A stretch of DNA of 64,000 bases from NCBI GenBank assembly GCA_009841145.1, contig VXMJ01000026.1, forward strand, positions 62,001 to 126,000. Reading direction: 5' to 3'. The notes beneath the pieces were generated by a model that worked only from the letters and a program-made list of their open reading frames with translations, had not been told where the DNA came from and searched no databases. The stretch's first letter is position 1, and each line of letters starts with the position of its first letter. Shown piece after piece: positions 54,055 to 64,000 of the stretch. The position numbers and the translations under genes were made by a program. This stretch comes from Caldilineaceae bacterium SB0661_bin_34 (GTDB taxonomy: Bacteria; Chloroflexota; Anaerolineae; Caldilineales; Caldilineaceae).

Positions 54055-55750
54055 CTCCCCAGTCACCAACCGCGATGTGGCCGAAGCCCTCCGCAACACA
54101 GCGGACCTGATGGCTTTGCAGGGAGCCAACGCCTTCCGGGTCAATGCCCTGAAACGGGCGGCCGATCAAGTGCAGGACCTGGAAATCGGCGTGGCCGACG
54201 CGGCGCACAACGGCAACTTGCGGGACATCAAGGGAATTGGCAAGAGCATAGAGGCCGAGATCGAGGCCATGGTTGACACGGGGCGCATGCCGGCCCTGGA
54301 TTCCCTGGCGGAACAAATTCCCATGGGCCTCCTGGAAGTGGTGCGCGTTACCGGGGTTGGACCCCGCAAGGCCCGGCTCCTATGGGAAGAACTTGACATA
54401 AAATCCCTGTCGAATTTGGAATCGTCCATACAAAGCGGGAAACTGAGGGAACTCAAGGGGTTCACAGCCAGAACGGAAGTTTCGCTGGCCACGGCCATCC
54501 GTCAGATCAGGGAGCGGCCTCCGCCAGAGGACCCGATTGGATTCGTGCTTCCGGTAGTGGAATCGGTTGTCGAGGGCTTGATAGCTGAGGGTGGTCCGGC
54601 AGTCGCGAGGGTTTCGTTGGTTGGGGATCTGAGGGAATGGCGTGCAACCGTGCGCGATCCCATGATTTTGGTGGAGACACGCCACCCGGATGCCGTCGGC
54701 AAGGTCTTGTCCGGCCTGTCTCAGGTCGCAACCGTGGGCAACATCGGGAACGGAACGTACCCGGTGGTCCTACATGCCGGTTTTGAACTGTCCGTTGTCA
54801 TGACAGGTGCCGACCGTTGGGACAGGTTGATGACCATACTGTCCAGCAGTGGGGATTCCGCCGAGTTCATTTCCGAATCGGCCGACCGCATGGAGCCGGA
54901 ACCGGTCAGTGAGCAGGGTCTGGCCCGGTTTTTGGGCATTCCCGGCTTCGTTCCGGAACAACGACATCGCATTACCAAGGACCTTCACCGGTCGTTGACG
55001 CCGGGTGCCGATCTGGTGGGCCTCACCGACCTGACGGGCGAACTTCACGGCCATTCAACCTACAGTGACGGCCACCAGTCCATTGAGCAGATGGCAAGGA
55101 TCGCCCAAAGTCGCGGATACAGTTATTGGGCGGTGACCGATCACGGGAAGGGCCACGGATTTGGCGACAGCCTGGACGCCGCCAGACTGGAGAATCAAGC
55201 GTTCGAAATCAACGGCCTGAATGCGTTGTTTGAGGAGGAAGGGCTGGACTTCCGACTATTGAAGGGCATCGAAGCCGAGATCCACGCGGATGGTTCGCTT
55301 GGACTGGACGATGATACGCTGGCCCGTTTGGATGTAGTCGTAGCCAGCATTCACGGTTCCCTGCGGCAGGACCGGGATACCATTACCGAACGTTGCCTGC
55401 AGGCGGTGGCCAATCCCCATGTGGACATTCTGGGGCATCCCATGAGTCGCCTTCTGGGACGCCGCGATCCATCTGCACTGGACATGGAAGCCGTTTGCAG
55501 GGCTTGCAGGGAACAGGGAACCGCCCTGGAAATCAACTGCAATCCCGCCCGTTTGGACTTGGGTGACGAATTGGCCCGCATGGCGGCTCGTCATGGTTGC
55601 CTCCTGGTCCTGAATTGCGACGCCCACGATGTCAACCACTTCGATTTCATTCGGTACGGCCTCGGAATTGCCCGACGCGCCGAGTTGAAGCCGTCACAGG
55701 TTCTCAACACTCGGCCCGTCGAGGAGGTTCTTGAGTGGTTCAACGGTTGA
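54047..55750 (+). CDS. PolX-like protein with intact PHP domain and degenerate polymerase palm
   Basis: Protein of 567 residues with the bacterial PolX layout: helix-hairpin-helix N-terminal domain (VAEALRNTADLMALQG, GIGKSIEAEI, GVGPRKA), a polymerase-beta-like region (~140-300) and a C-terminal PHP domain. The palm is damaged: the GSxRRG loop reads GDLREWR, the DxD pair reads D204-P-M206, and the third Asp is Glu247. Template-directed synthesis is therefore unlikely. The PHP site looks whole: H334 and H336 (LHGHSTYSDG), TDHGKGHG, GIEAEIH, ASIHGS, ILGHPM and CDAHD, matching 3'-5' exonuclease or phosphatase PHP proteins. It is expected to act in base excision repair or strand trimming. Confidence 0.85.
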   Translation: MPNSPVTNRDVAEALRNTADLMALQGANAFRVNALKRAADQVQDLEIGVADAAHNGNLRDIKGIGKSIEAEIEAMVDTGRMPALDSLAEQIPMGLLEVVRVTGVGPRKARLLWEELDIKSLSNLESSIQSGKLRELKGFTARTEVSLATAIRQIRERPPPEDPIGFVLPVVESVVEGLIAEGGPAVARVSLVGDLREWRATVRDPMILVETRHPDAVGKVLSGLSQVATVGNIGNGTYPVVLHAGFELSVVMTGADRWDRLMTILSSSGDSAEFISESADRMEPEPVSEQGLARFLGIPGFVPEQRHRITKDLHRSLTPGADLVGLTDLTGELHGHSTYSDGHQSIEQMARIAQSRGYSYWAVTDHGKGHGFGDSLDAARLENQAFEINGLNALFEEEGLDFRLLKGIEAEIHADGSLGLDDDTLARLDVVVASIHGSLRQDRDTITERCLQAVANPHVDILGHPMSRLLGRRDPSALDMEAVCRACREQGTALEINCNPARLDLGDELARMAARHGCLLVLNCDAHDVNHFDFIRYGLGIARRAELKPSQVLNTRPVEEVLEWFNG

Positions 55751-55785
55751 AGTGCTGGCGCTGAGCAGTCGACGGGAAAAGCACC

Positions 55786-56478
55786 ATGTTTCGCCGGTCC
55801 AAACCGATTTCGGCACCGCCCAGCAAGCCTTCGGACACTACGGGGCAAACCGGTGCCTCCGGTCGGCGAAAATGGGTGCGCTGGGTTGTCATCCTGACGG
55901 TGGTTACGGCGGCAGGCCTGGCGCGGAATCAATATCCGAAGCTGGTCGAATCCATCGCCCAGATACCCCTTGTGCAGGACGCGGTTGGAGAGTTGACGGG
56001 GTTGCCTTTGGCAGATTTGCTCGGTTCGGATCAGGAACCTGATGGGTTGCCAGCCGGTGTCGACTCAGACGTCCCAGGCAACCCCGCAGTTGAATCACCC
56101 GTTACGTTGGGCGAAGAGAACACAGTTCGCGTCCAGGCTACGCCCACTGGTTCGGATGGCGAACAGCTGTCGACAGCGTCCGGGGACGACGCGCTCGCCG
56201 CGGAAGTTCAAAGCAATCAGCTTGTCGATTCCCCGGCCTGGACGGTGGGGACGTTGGTCCAGGGAGCCTCCGGCATGTCCCAAATCCCCTTGCGGATGGA
56301 CCCGGACGCCGACAATCCCACGATGATCGCGGCCATGTATGCACCGGCGACGAACTTCAGCATCGTGGAAGCATCCCTGGAGTATTCCTACCCCGTGGTC
56401 ATCGATGGCGAAGGTTGGTGGCGGGTGCAAGCCCAGGACGGCCTAACCGGGTGGGTTCAGGAAGCACACCTCGAGTGA
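55786..56478 (+). CDS. membrane-anchored protein with C-terminal SH3-like domain
   Basis: Hypothetical protein of 230 residues. A basic N-terminus (MFRRSKPISAPPSKP) is followed by one hydrophobic helix (WVVILTVVTAAGLA, ~30-43). Residues ~75-135 are low-complexity and acidic. The last ~75 residues resemble a bacterial SH3 (SH3b) domain: a strand pair, then EGWWRVQAQDGLTGWVQEAHLE. SH3b domains bind cell-wall peptides, so the protein may sit on the outer face of the membrane. No closer family recognised. Confidence 0.65.
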   Translation: MFRRSKPISAPPSKPSDTTGQTGASGRRKWVRWVVILTVVTAAGLARNQYPKLVESIAQIPLVQDAVGELTGLPLADLLGSDQEPDGLPAGVDSDVPGNPAVESPVTLGEENTVRVQATPTGSDGEQLSTASGDDALAAEVQSNQLVDSPAWTVGTLVQGASGMSQIPLRMDPDADNPTMIAAMYAPATNFSIVEASLEYSYPVVIDGEGWWRVQAQDGLTGWVQEAHLE

Positions 56479-58569
<2,091 letters not shown>

Positions 58570-58591
58570 CCGAAGGGTATGCCGGCAGGGG

Positions 58592-60145
58592 TCAGGAACC
58601 TTGGTGCTGAGCAACAGCCGCCTGCATGCGGGCGACGGCCTCCTCCAGAAGTGATTGGCTTGTGCCCAGATTGATGCGTGCCCATGTGTGGCCACCGGTC
58701 GTGTGGTAGCGGCTTCCTTCACTCAGGGCCACCCGGGCGTGGTTGAGAAAGAATCTGTAGGGGTTTTCCACCACGGCACCGAAGTCAACCCAGCTGAGGT
58801 ACGTGCCTTCCGGCCGCGTGGTTCGTACACCGGGGAAGGCGGCGAGCAGTGCTTGTTCCATATAGTCGCGATTGGCGGTCAAGGTTCGGAGCAACTCTTC
58901 CAGCCAAGTGCGGCAGTCCGCATGACTGTAGGCGGCCAAGGCTGCCGCGTATCCCATGACGTTGACGTGGGGCACGATGCCCATGGCAGCTTGTTGCACA
59001 AGGGTGCGCAACGCCGGATTGGGCACCACTGCCACACTGCAACCCAAACCGGGCATGTTGTATGTCTTGCTGGGCGCCATCAGCGTAATCGTCGAGTCGG
59101 CGATTTCCGGCTCGAGCGAGGCGATGGGCAGATGCCGGCGGCCTTCGTGCATGAGGTCGCAGTGGATCTCGTCCGAGCAAATCACGATGCTGCGGTTGAG
59201 GCAGAACTCGGCCAGTTCCAACAATTCGTGCCGGGCCAGGCTGCGGCCGGTCGGGTTGTGGGGATTGCACAGGAGAAACAGCGCGGTGGAATCGTCCGCG
59301 ACCGCCCTGAACCGCTCCATGTCCAATCTGAAGTGTAGAAGGCCGCCGTTGTGGTCATGCGGCATCGGTACGGACTGCAGCTTTCTGTCCTGCAACCCCG
59401 GCGCGACCAGGAACGGCGGGTAGACGGGCTCGTGTGTCATCACACCGGAACCGGGCCGGCCGATGGCACGGACTACCAGGTTCAGGCCGGATACGAGACC
59501 TGGCAGGAAGACCAGTTGGTCCGGGGTCACGTGCCAGTCGTACCTTTCAAGCAGATGGGTGCAGAACCATTCGCCCACAGCCTCTTCCGTAGCCCCGTAG
59601 CCAAAGATGCCGTGGGCGGCCCGCACCTGCAGCGCCTTGATGATGGGGTCCGGGGATCGAAAATCCATGTCTGCGACCCACAGCGGAATCACATCGCGGT
59701 CATATGTTTCCCACTTGCTCGAATCCCAGCCGCGTCGATCAACGTAAATCATGGTGTTTGGCTCCGAAGGAACGGGTACAGTGAGCCGTTTGCCAACGGC
59801 GTATTCGTCCAACGCCAAGTACTGTCGGTCGTTGTCCGGCGAGGACCTCATCACGGCCCGTGACATGGCTGTGGTGGCGATTGGGTTGGTAACCAACAAC
59901 AGGAATCCAAGGGCAACCATCAGCAGGAGGGAACCTTTTTCGTGGTTGCCCATAAATTGGAAGTAGTAGCCCGTGGCCAGCAGCAGGAGCAGTATTCCCA
60001 GAGATGAGCCGAGGCCGGCTGCGTGCATGCGCGCGAGCGCGTTCGTCATGCGCAGGACCCCCAGCGATGCCGTCAGCATCAGTAGCGTGCCCAAGCCCAT
60101 GAAGCCCAGCAGCATCCAATATTCCCAGTGGTTGAGGACTTCCAT
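58592..60145 (-). CDS. MrpG/MnhG antiporter subunit in frame with a MalY/PatB-type aminotransferase
   Basis: One open frame of 517 residues from ATG 60145. Residues 1-~95 are an MrpG subunit: three helices with GVLRMTNALARMHAAG and LLLVTNPIATTAMSRA. A hydrophilic stretch (~96-131) leads to a type I PLP enzyme (132-517): WVADMDF, CNPHNPTGR, SDEIHCDL, PLP Lys360 in APSKTYNM, and ARINLGTS with the carboxylate Arg. This is the MalY/PatB (cystathionine beta-lyase) class. No stop separates the two, but ATG 59752 (MIYVD) has GGAG 9 bases upstream, so the enzyme may also be made separately. MrpG is normally the end of the operon; the enzyme would be cytoplasmic. Fusion, or restart at 59752, needs testing. 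Confidence 0.8.
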   Translation of the reverse strand: MEVLNHWEYWMLLGFMGLGTLLMLTASLGVLRMTNALARMHAAGLGSSLGILLLLLATGYYFQFMGNHEKGSLLLMVALGFLLLVTNPIATTAMSRAVMRSSPDNDRQYLALDEYAVGKRLTVPVPSEPNTMIYVDRRGWDSSKWETYDRDVIPLWVADMDFRSPDPIIKALQVRAAHGIFGYGATEEAVGEWFCTHLLERYDWHVTPDQLVFLPGLVSGLNLVVRAIGRPGSGVMTHEPVYPPFLVAPGLQDRKLQSVPMPHDHNGGLLHFRLDMERFRAVADDSTALFLLCNPHNPTGRSLARHELLELAEFCLNRSIVICSDEIHCDLMHEGRRHLPIASLEPEIADSTITLMAPSKTYNMPGLGCSVAVVPNPALRTLVQQAAMGIVPHVNVMGYAAALAAYSHADCRTWLEELLRTLTANRDYMEQALLAAFPGVRTTRPEGTYLSWVDFGAVVENPYRFFLNHARVALSEGSRYHTTGGHTWARINLGTSQSLLEEAVARMQAAVAQHQGS

Positions 60146-60158
60146 GGGTATGCCCGCG

Positions 60159-60437
60159 TCAGCCGTCCCCTTCAAGGAATCGGGACAGCAGGACCGTTCC
60201 CAGGAACCCCAGCACGGCGGTCACAATGGCCACGTCGTAAATGTCCGAACGCCCCAGCAACACGGACACCACAAGGACCGCTGCCACAGCCTGCACCGCC
60301 AGGAGGTCAAAGGACACCGTCCGATCGGGGGTCTCCGGGCCGCGCACCAGGCGGATAACGGTCAGCACCATCGACACGGCGATGATCAACAGGCAGAGTT
60401 GGACGCCGGTTTGAAACGGTGCGTAGACGGTTTCCAT
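60159..60437 (-). CDS. mrpF: Mrp-type Na+/H+ antiporter subunit F
   Basis: Small membrane protein of 92 residues with three helices. The family core is IRLVRGPETPDRTVSFDLLAVQ, and SDIYDVAIVTAVLGFLGTVLLSRFL near the end. MrpF is a required small subunit of the hetero-oligomeric cation/proton antiporter. Start ATG 60437 is 4 bp after the mrpE stop; an in-frame start at 60476 would overlap it. Confidence 0.92.
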   Translation of the reverse strand: METVYAPFQTGVQLCLLIIAVSMVLTVIRLVRGPETPDRTVSFDLLAVQAVAAVLVVSVLLGRSDIYDVAIVTAVLGFLGTVLLSRFLEGDG

Positions 60438-60441
60438 GGGG

Positions 60442-60963
60442 CTACTCACGAGCCAGTTGCATGATGCGCCGTTCAAATCCGCGGCGTGTCTGCAACCGGA
60501 ACAGTTCCGGGTCGCGACCGTCCAACAGGTGCACGTACAGCAACCGCCGGCCGTCGGGACGGAAGCGGCTGTCGACCGCGATTGTGCCGGGGGTCAAGGT
60601 GATCGACGATGCGAGCAACAGCGTTTCGATGTCCGTGTCGGCCCGCAACTCGTAGGCCACCAGTGCCTGAGGGTGTCCTTTGCCGGTGAGGATGTTCACC
60701 GCCACCTCGATACAGGAGGCGGCAATCTGCCAGGTCAAATATCCTGTGTACAGGAAGATGCGGGCCAGCCAGCGCAGGTACGACCTGCGGTAGATCGTCA
60801 ATACCACGGCAACGAACAGGAAGCCTCCGGCAGCCGTCCTGAGGGTGAACGTGCTGTTGAACACCATCCACAGGATGGCCATCAGGGTGTTGCCAACCAG
60901 CATGATGAGGTGACGCCACACGGCGAACCGTTCGGTGGCCAACCTGGCAGTGTCTTGGGTCAT
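60442..60963 (-). CDS. mrpE: Mrp-type Na+/H+ antiporter subunit E
   Basis: Membrane protein of 173 residues. Recognised by the later part: ELRADTDIETLLLASSITLTPGTIAVD, the MrpE hallmark (ITLTPGTv-vd), and LLYVHLLDGRDPELF. Two or three N-terminal helices precede. It lies 24 bp after mrpD. Confidence 0.93.
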   Translation of the reverse strand: MTQDTARLATERFAVWRHLIMLVGNTLMAILWMVFNSTFTLRTAAGGFLFVAVVLTIYRRSYLRWLARIFLYTGYLTWQIAASCIEVAVNILTGKGHPQALVAYELRADTDIETLLLASSITLTPGTIAVDSRFRPDGRRLLYVHLLDGRDPELFRLQTRRGFERRIMQLARE

Positions 60964-60987
60964 GTTCCGGTGCCTTCTCCGGCAATC

Positions 60988-62586
60988 CTAATGGCCTACG
61001 TCCGCCAAATGCCCAGCGAGCGCGACGCTGTCGATGTAGGTTTCCACATCCGTCAGCGTGGCCGCAGCCTGGTTGGCTACGCTCCAGGCGCTTTCGCCAA
61101 ACACCCCCATTAACAGACTGCAGCCGACCAGCACTGCAATCGGAGTCAGGGTAAGCATCCCGAAACCGGGTCCAAGTCGGGCGGGACTGGTTACCGGCCC
61201 GACCTCGTGCCGGACCGGTGGCGATCCCCAGAACGCGCCTTGCCAGAGGCGCATGATCATGTACAGGGTTACGAAGCTGGACAGGACCGCGACGGCTAGG
61301 AGCAGCCACTGTTCCATGGAAACCATCAGGTGCAACAGACCCAGCTTTCCGGTGAAACCGCTGAACGGAGGGATGCCTGCCAGCGACAGTGCCGTCAGAA
61401 AGAACCAGATCGCCAGCCACCGGCGGTGTGCCAGTAGTCCCCCGGTGCCTCCGTCCGGTCCCGGGACCACCCTTCCGGTTCTCAGTTCCATTTCAACCGC
61501 CCCTCCTGCCATGAGCACGGCGGTTTTGACGACCATGTGGTGGGCCAGATACAGGATTGCCGGCGCCAGGCTGACGGCCAGTACCCCGTTGTGCGCGCCG
61601 GCCAGTGCCAACCCGGCAAAGATGAAGCCAATGTGGCTGACGATTTGGAAGCTGAGGGCGCGCCGTATGGTGTCACCGGACAGGCCTCCCAGTGTGCCTA
61701 CGACCATCGAAGCTCCGGCCAGCGTCAGAAAGGCGGGTTGCCAGGATGCCAACTGTTCGGGAAACAGGAGCGGAAAGAGCCTGAATAGCGAATAGAGGCC
61801 AACTTTGGTCAACAGGCCTCCAAAGAGGGCGTTGACCACCGGGTGGGTGGTGTGATAGCTGCAAGGCAGCCAAAAATGCAGGGGAAACAGGGCCGACTTG
61901 CCGGCGAACGCCACAAACAGCAGACCGGCCATCATCGGTGCCAGCCAGGCTGGAAGGCCCGGTTGGGGCAGCAGCACGGCAATGTGGGCGATGTTGAGGG
62001 TGCCGAGCGTTCCGTAGGCAACGGCAACGGCACCCAGAAACACCATGCTGCCCAGGAGGTTGAGGACTACGAAACGCAATCCGCCCCTGATCTGGTCCCG
62101 TTGCCCGCCGAGTGTTACCAGCACAAAGCTGGTGATTACCAGGATCTCGAAGAACACATAGAGGTTGAACAGGTCGCCTGCCAAAAAGGTGCCGTTGACC
62201 CCCATCAGCAGAAACAGGGAAAGGGGGTAGAACCCCATCCGATCCCGCTGATCGAGAACGTCGATTGCAAACGGTACGGCTCCCAGGTAAATCACGGCCG
62301 TCAGCAACAACAGCAGGGCCGAGAACACATCCGCCACCAAAACGATGCCAAACGGGCCGTGATGGCCTCCAACATGAAGGACGAGGTGGGTTCCCTGCAC
62401 GGTCCATGCCATTAGCCACAGGGCCAGTATGAGATTGACGACCCCGGCCAACAGCGCCGCCAGGCTGTGTGTGTGCAGCCGCGGGAGCAACTGAAACCGG
62501 GGAATCAACAAGCTGCCTCCGGCCGCACACAAAGGCGCGATCGCGAACAGGGCCAGGAGGTTGGCAAGGTTGGCGCTGGCGGTCAC
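60988..62586 (-). CDS. mrpD: Mrp-type Na+/H+ antiporter subunit D
   Basis: Large polytopic subunit of 532 residues, homologous to complex I NuoM/NuoN. Proton_antipo_M signature: FALLPLHFWLP-type FPLHFWLPCSYHTTHPVVNALFGGLLTKVGLYSLFR, with the conserved Lys and His of the proton path, and GTLGGLSGDTIRRALSFQIVSHIG. It works with MrpA in ion translocation. The start is GTG 62586, overlapping the mrpC stop by 4 bp (GTGA). Confidence 0.94.
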   Translation of the reverse strand: MTASANLANLLALFAIAPLCAAGGSLLIPRFQLLPRLHTHSLAALLAGVVNLILALWLMAWTVQGTHLVLHVGGHHGPFGIVLVADVFSALLLLLTAVIYLGAVPFAIDVLDQRDRMGFYPLSLFLLMGVNGTFLAGDLFNLYVFFEILVITSFVLVTLGGQRDQIRGGLRFVVLNLLGSMVFLGAVAVAYGTLGTLNIAHIAVLLPQPGLPAWLAPMMAGLLFVAFAGKSALFPLHFWLPCSYHTTHPVVNALFGGLLTKVGLYSLFRLFPLLFPEQLASWQPAFLTLAGASMVVGTLGGLSGDTIRRALSFQIVSHIGFIFAGLALAGAHNGVLAVSLAPAILYLAHHMVVKTAVLMAGGAVEMELRTGRVVPGPDGGTGGLLAHRRWLAIWFFLTALSLAGIPPFSGFTGKLGLLHLMVSMEQWLLLAVAVLSSFVTLYMIMRLWQGAFWGSPPVRHEVGPVTSPARLGPGFGMLTLTPIAVLVGCSLLMGVFGESAWSVANQAAATLTDVETYIDSVALAGHLADVGH

Positions 62587-63065
62587 CGGGCCTCTCCCAA
62601 CGCGTCCGCACCGGCGCGGCCGATCGGAGGTTCGTTCACGGAGTCCTCGAGGTACATGTAGTCGTCGGGTTCCCCGGTACGGCCCGGACTGAAATGCTCA
62701 ACGTCATGGTAGGCGGTACCGGCAGAATAGTCCTCGCCGTCTCTTACCTCGTGCAACCGCTGAATCAGGGCAATCAGGTAGGCGGTCACCCCGAAGCCAA
62801 TTACGATGGCGGTCAGAATCAGCGCGTGGGGCAGGGGATCGGCAAAATGGCCGGCTTCCGGCAATTCATCGGCCTTCCGCGGCGGCAAGGGCAGGATCGG
62901 CACTGTTCCCGCGGTCAGTCCGGTGGCACTGAATATGATGAGGTTGAAGGCGTGGCTGATCAGTCCCAAACCCAAAATCAGCTTCATGGCGTGTTGGCGC
63001 AGGATCAGGTACGTGCCCGACCCCAACAACAGCATGACGAGCAAGGCCAGCAGCAGGACACTCAT
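62583..63065 (-). CDS. mrpC: Mrp-type Na+/H+ antiporter subunit C
   Basis: NuoK-like subunit of 160 residues; usual MrpC is about 110. Three helices are followed by GLGLISHAFNLIIFSATGL and LPHALILTAIVIGFGVTAYL, the family core. Beyond ~residue 110 there is a ~48-residue hydrophilic acidic tail (HDVEHFSPGRTGEPDDYMYL) not found in standard MrpC. Starts with an ATGA overlap on mrpB. Confidence 0.92.
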   Translation of the reverse strand: MSVLLLALLVMLLLGSGTYLILRQHAMKLILGLGLISHAFNLIIFSATGLTAGTVPILPLPPRKADELPEAGHFADPLPHALILTAIVIGFGVTAYLIALIQRLHEVRDGEDYSAGTAYHDVEHFSPGRTGEPDDYMYLEDSVNEPPIGRAGADALGEAR

Positions 63066-63550
63066 GATGGCGGGGAAACCTGCTCTTTGCCTACCGACCG
63101 GTCTTCCATGTCCTCCATGTCCAGCAGTTGTTCCAATCGGGCCGACCGGGTCAGCGTGAGATCCAGGAGGAAGAGTGACGTTACCGACATGACGACCAGG
63201 AATACGCCAAAGTCAAAGGCCAAGGCCGTACTGAATTCAACCTCCAGCCAAGGCAGGTGGAAGTACACCGGTGCGAACACGGTGCCGGACTTCGGCCAGC
63301 CGAAGACAATCGCCAACACCGCCGTCAGCAGGCCCAGGCCCGACACCGGGAGCAGCAAGCGGCCGACCCGTCTCTGAACCGTCACGGCACCTTGGCTGAT
63401 GATGGCCAGCTCAACCACGGCGGCGGCCATCAAACCGCCGACAAAACCGCCGCCGGGCAGCAGGTGGCCCCTTAGGAGAAAAAAGAACGCCAGCAGAATC
63501 AAGGCGGCGGTGAGGCCGTTCAGGACGTACTTCAGATAGAGTTCGGTCAT
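63062..63550 (-). CDS. mrpB: Mrp-type Na+/H+ antiporter subunit B
   Basis: Membrane subunit of 162 residues. MnhB domain: LLRGHLLPGGGFVGGLMAAAVV, and LAFDFGVFLVVMSVTSLFLLDLT near the end. A hydrophilic C-terminal tail (~20 residues) follows. It is 28 bp after mrpA and overlaps mrpC by 4 bp. Confidence 0.93.
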   Translation of the reverse strand: MTELYLKYVLNGLTAALILLAFFFLLRGHLLPGGGFVGGLMAAAVVELAIISQGAVTVQRRVGRLLLPVSGLGLLTAVLAIVFGWPKSGTVFAPVYFHLPWLEVEFSTALAFDFGVFLVVMSVTSLFLLDLTLTRSARLEQLLDMEDMEDRSVGKEQVSPPS

Positions 63551-63578
63551 GGCGCACCCACGTCCGGATCAATCCTGT

Positions 63579-64000
63579 TTACTCCGATGCCCGGCTGCGC
63601 CGGGGCCGAAACCGATAGGCGCGCACCAGGCTGTACACGCCTATGCCCGCGATGGCAATTACGGTCATTTCACCGAAAGTATCGAACCCCCTGAAATCGG
63701 TCAGAATCACATTGACGACATTGGCAGCCCCGTGCGCGTCCAGCCACGTGGCCCGGATCATTTCGTTGCTGATCGGCTCAAACCGCGGCCGTCCGGATGC
63801 CAGCAGGACCAGCACAAACCCGAATGCGCCCGTGATGCAGGCGATGCCAATGTTCCTGATTTTGTGCCCCGGTGGCAGCCGGGGCGGCTGCGCTGCCGGC
63901 AGCTTGTAGAGGATGAGGATGATTAGCACGAACACCAGAACCTCAACCAGGAGCTGTGTCAAGGCAAGGTCGGGGGCTGCGAACAGGACAAAGAACAGGG
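63579..64000 (-). CDS. mrpA: Mrp-type Na+/H+ antiporter subunit A, C-terminal part (5' end outside window)
   Basis: Only the C-terminal ~140 residues are visible, entering from the right edge. They contain AAPDLALTQLLVEVLVFVLI, then GAANVVNVILTDFRGFDTFGEM, the MbhD/MrpA C-terminal signature. It encodes the large NuoL-like subunit. The frame is open to position 64000. Confidence 0.9.
   Translation of the reverse strand, partial: LFFVLFAAPDLALTQLLVEVLVFVLIILILYKLPAAQPPRLPPGHKIRNIGIACITGAFGFVLVLLASGRPRFEPISNEMIRATWLDAHGAANVVNVILTDFRGFDTFGEMTVIAIAGIGVYSLVRAYRFRPRRSRASE

Overview
The window is a GC-rich, densely packed bacterial chromosome segment with 48 protein-coding genes (two cut by the window edges). 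I found no rRNA, tRNA, CRISPR array, insertion sequence or phage gene. It looks like core chromosome rather than an island: gyrA, rplI, rpmG, lepB, ligA, purA, purB, menA and a complete-looking Mrp antiporter operon lie on it. Gene content suggests Chloroflexota, perhaps a Dehalococcoidia/SAR202-like lineage. Reasons: two DUF2298 (Chlor_Arch_YYY, TIGR03662) proteins next to a TIGR03663/Agl23-like protein, a pairing recorded mainly in Chloroflexota and archaea; enolase-superfamily, PhyH and SDR genes; exported SpoIID and 3D-domain cell-wall proteins. The assignment is inference and needs a phylogeny.

Layout. 1-2263 (-): GldA-like ATPase and a fused GldF-GldG-like ABC protein. 2618-5198 (+): 2-hydroxyacid dehydrogenase and MFS exporter. 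5231-9096 (-): catabolic operon of Zn alcohol dehydrogenase, sugar mutarotase and two M20 peptidases. 9203-20413 (+): exported 3D-domain protein, then three very large membrane proteins (two DUF2298, one Agl23-like with a C-terminal NHL propeller). 20515-21741 (-): a DUF368/PopT polyprenyl-phosphate transporter and ribosomal protein L33. 21901-25893 (+): menA and an 855-residue SpoIID-type protein. 25950-33267 (-): heterodimeric ABC exporter, MBL hydrolase, tiny zf-HC2-like protein, signal peptidase I and an AlbA_2/HATPase regulator. 33563-38738 (-): gyrA, rplI, an epimerase and a Nudix hydrolase. 38911-45270: sugar and amino-acid genes (ROK kinase, galT, formiminotransferase, glycosidase-like protein, PhyH, mannonate-dehydratase-like enolase). 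45289-49075 (-): second heterodimeric ABC exporter. 49520-58569 (+): SDR, purA, purB, phosphoesterase, PolX-like protein, SH3 protein, ligA. 58592-64000 (-): Mrp antiporter genes A to G, with MrpG in frame with a MalY-type aminotransferase.

The most distinctive block is 9203-21465. It holds GT39-like and DUF2298 polytopic proteins, an Agl23-like protein carrying a propeller, and a lipid-carrier recycler converging on them. Together they could form an undescribed lipid-linked surface glycan system. Other oddities are the MrpG-aminotransferase reading frame, a PolX protein that has lost its polymerase aspartates but kept its PHP nuclease, and a GyrA without the basic residues of the GyrA box and with substituted quinolone-site residues. 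Several promoters share an extended -10 (TGNTAtAAT or TGNTAcAAT).
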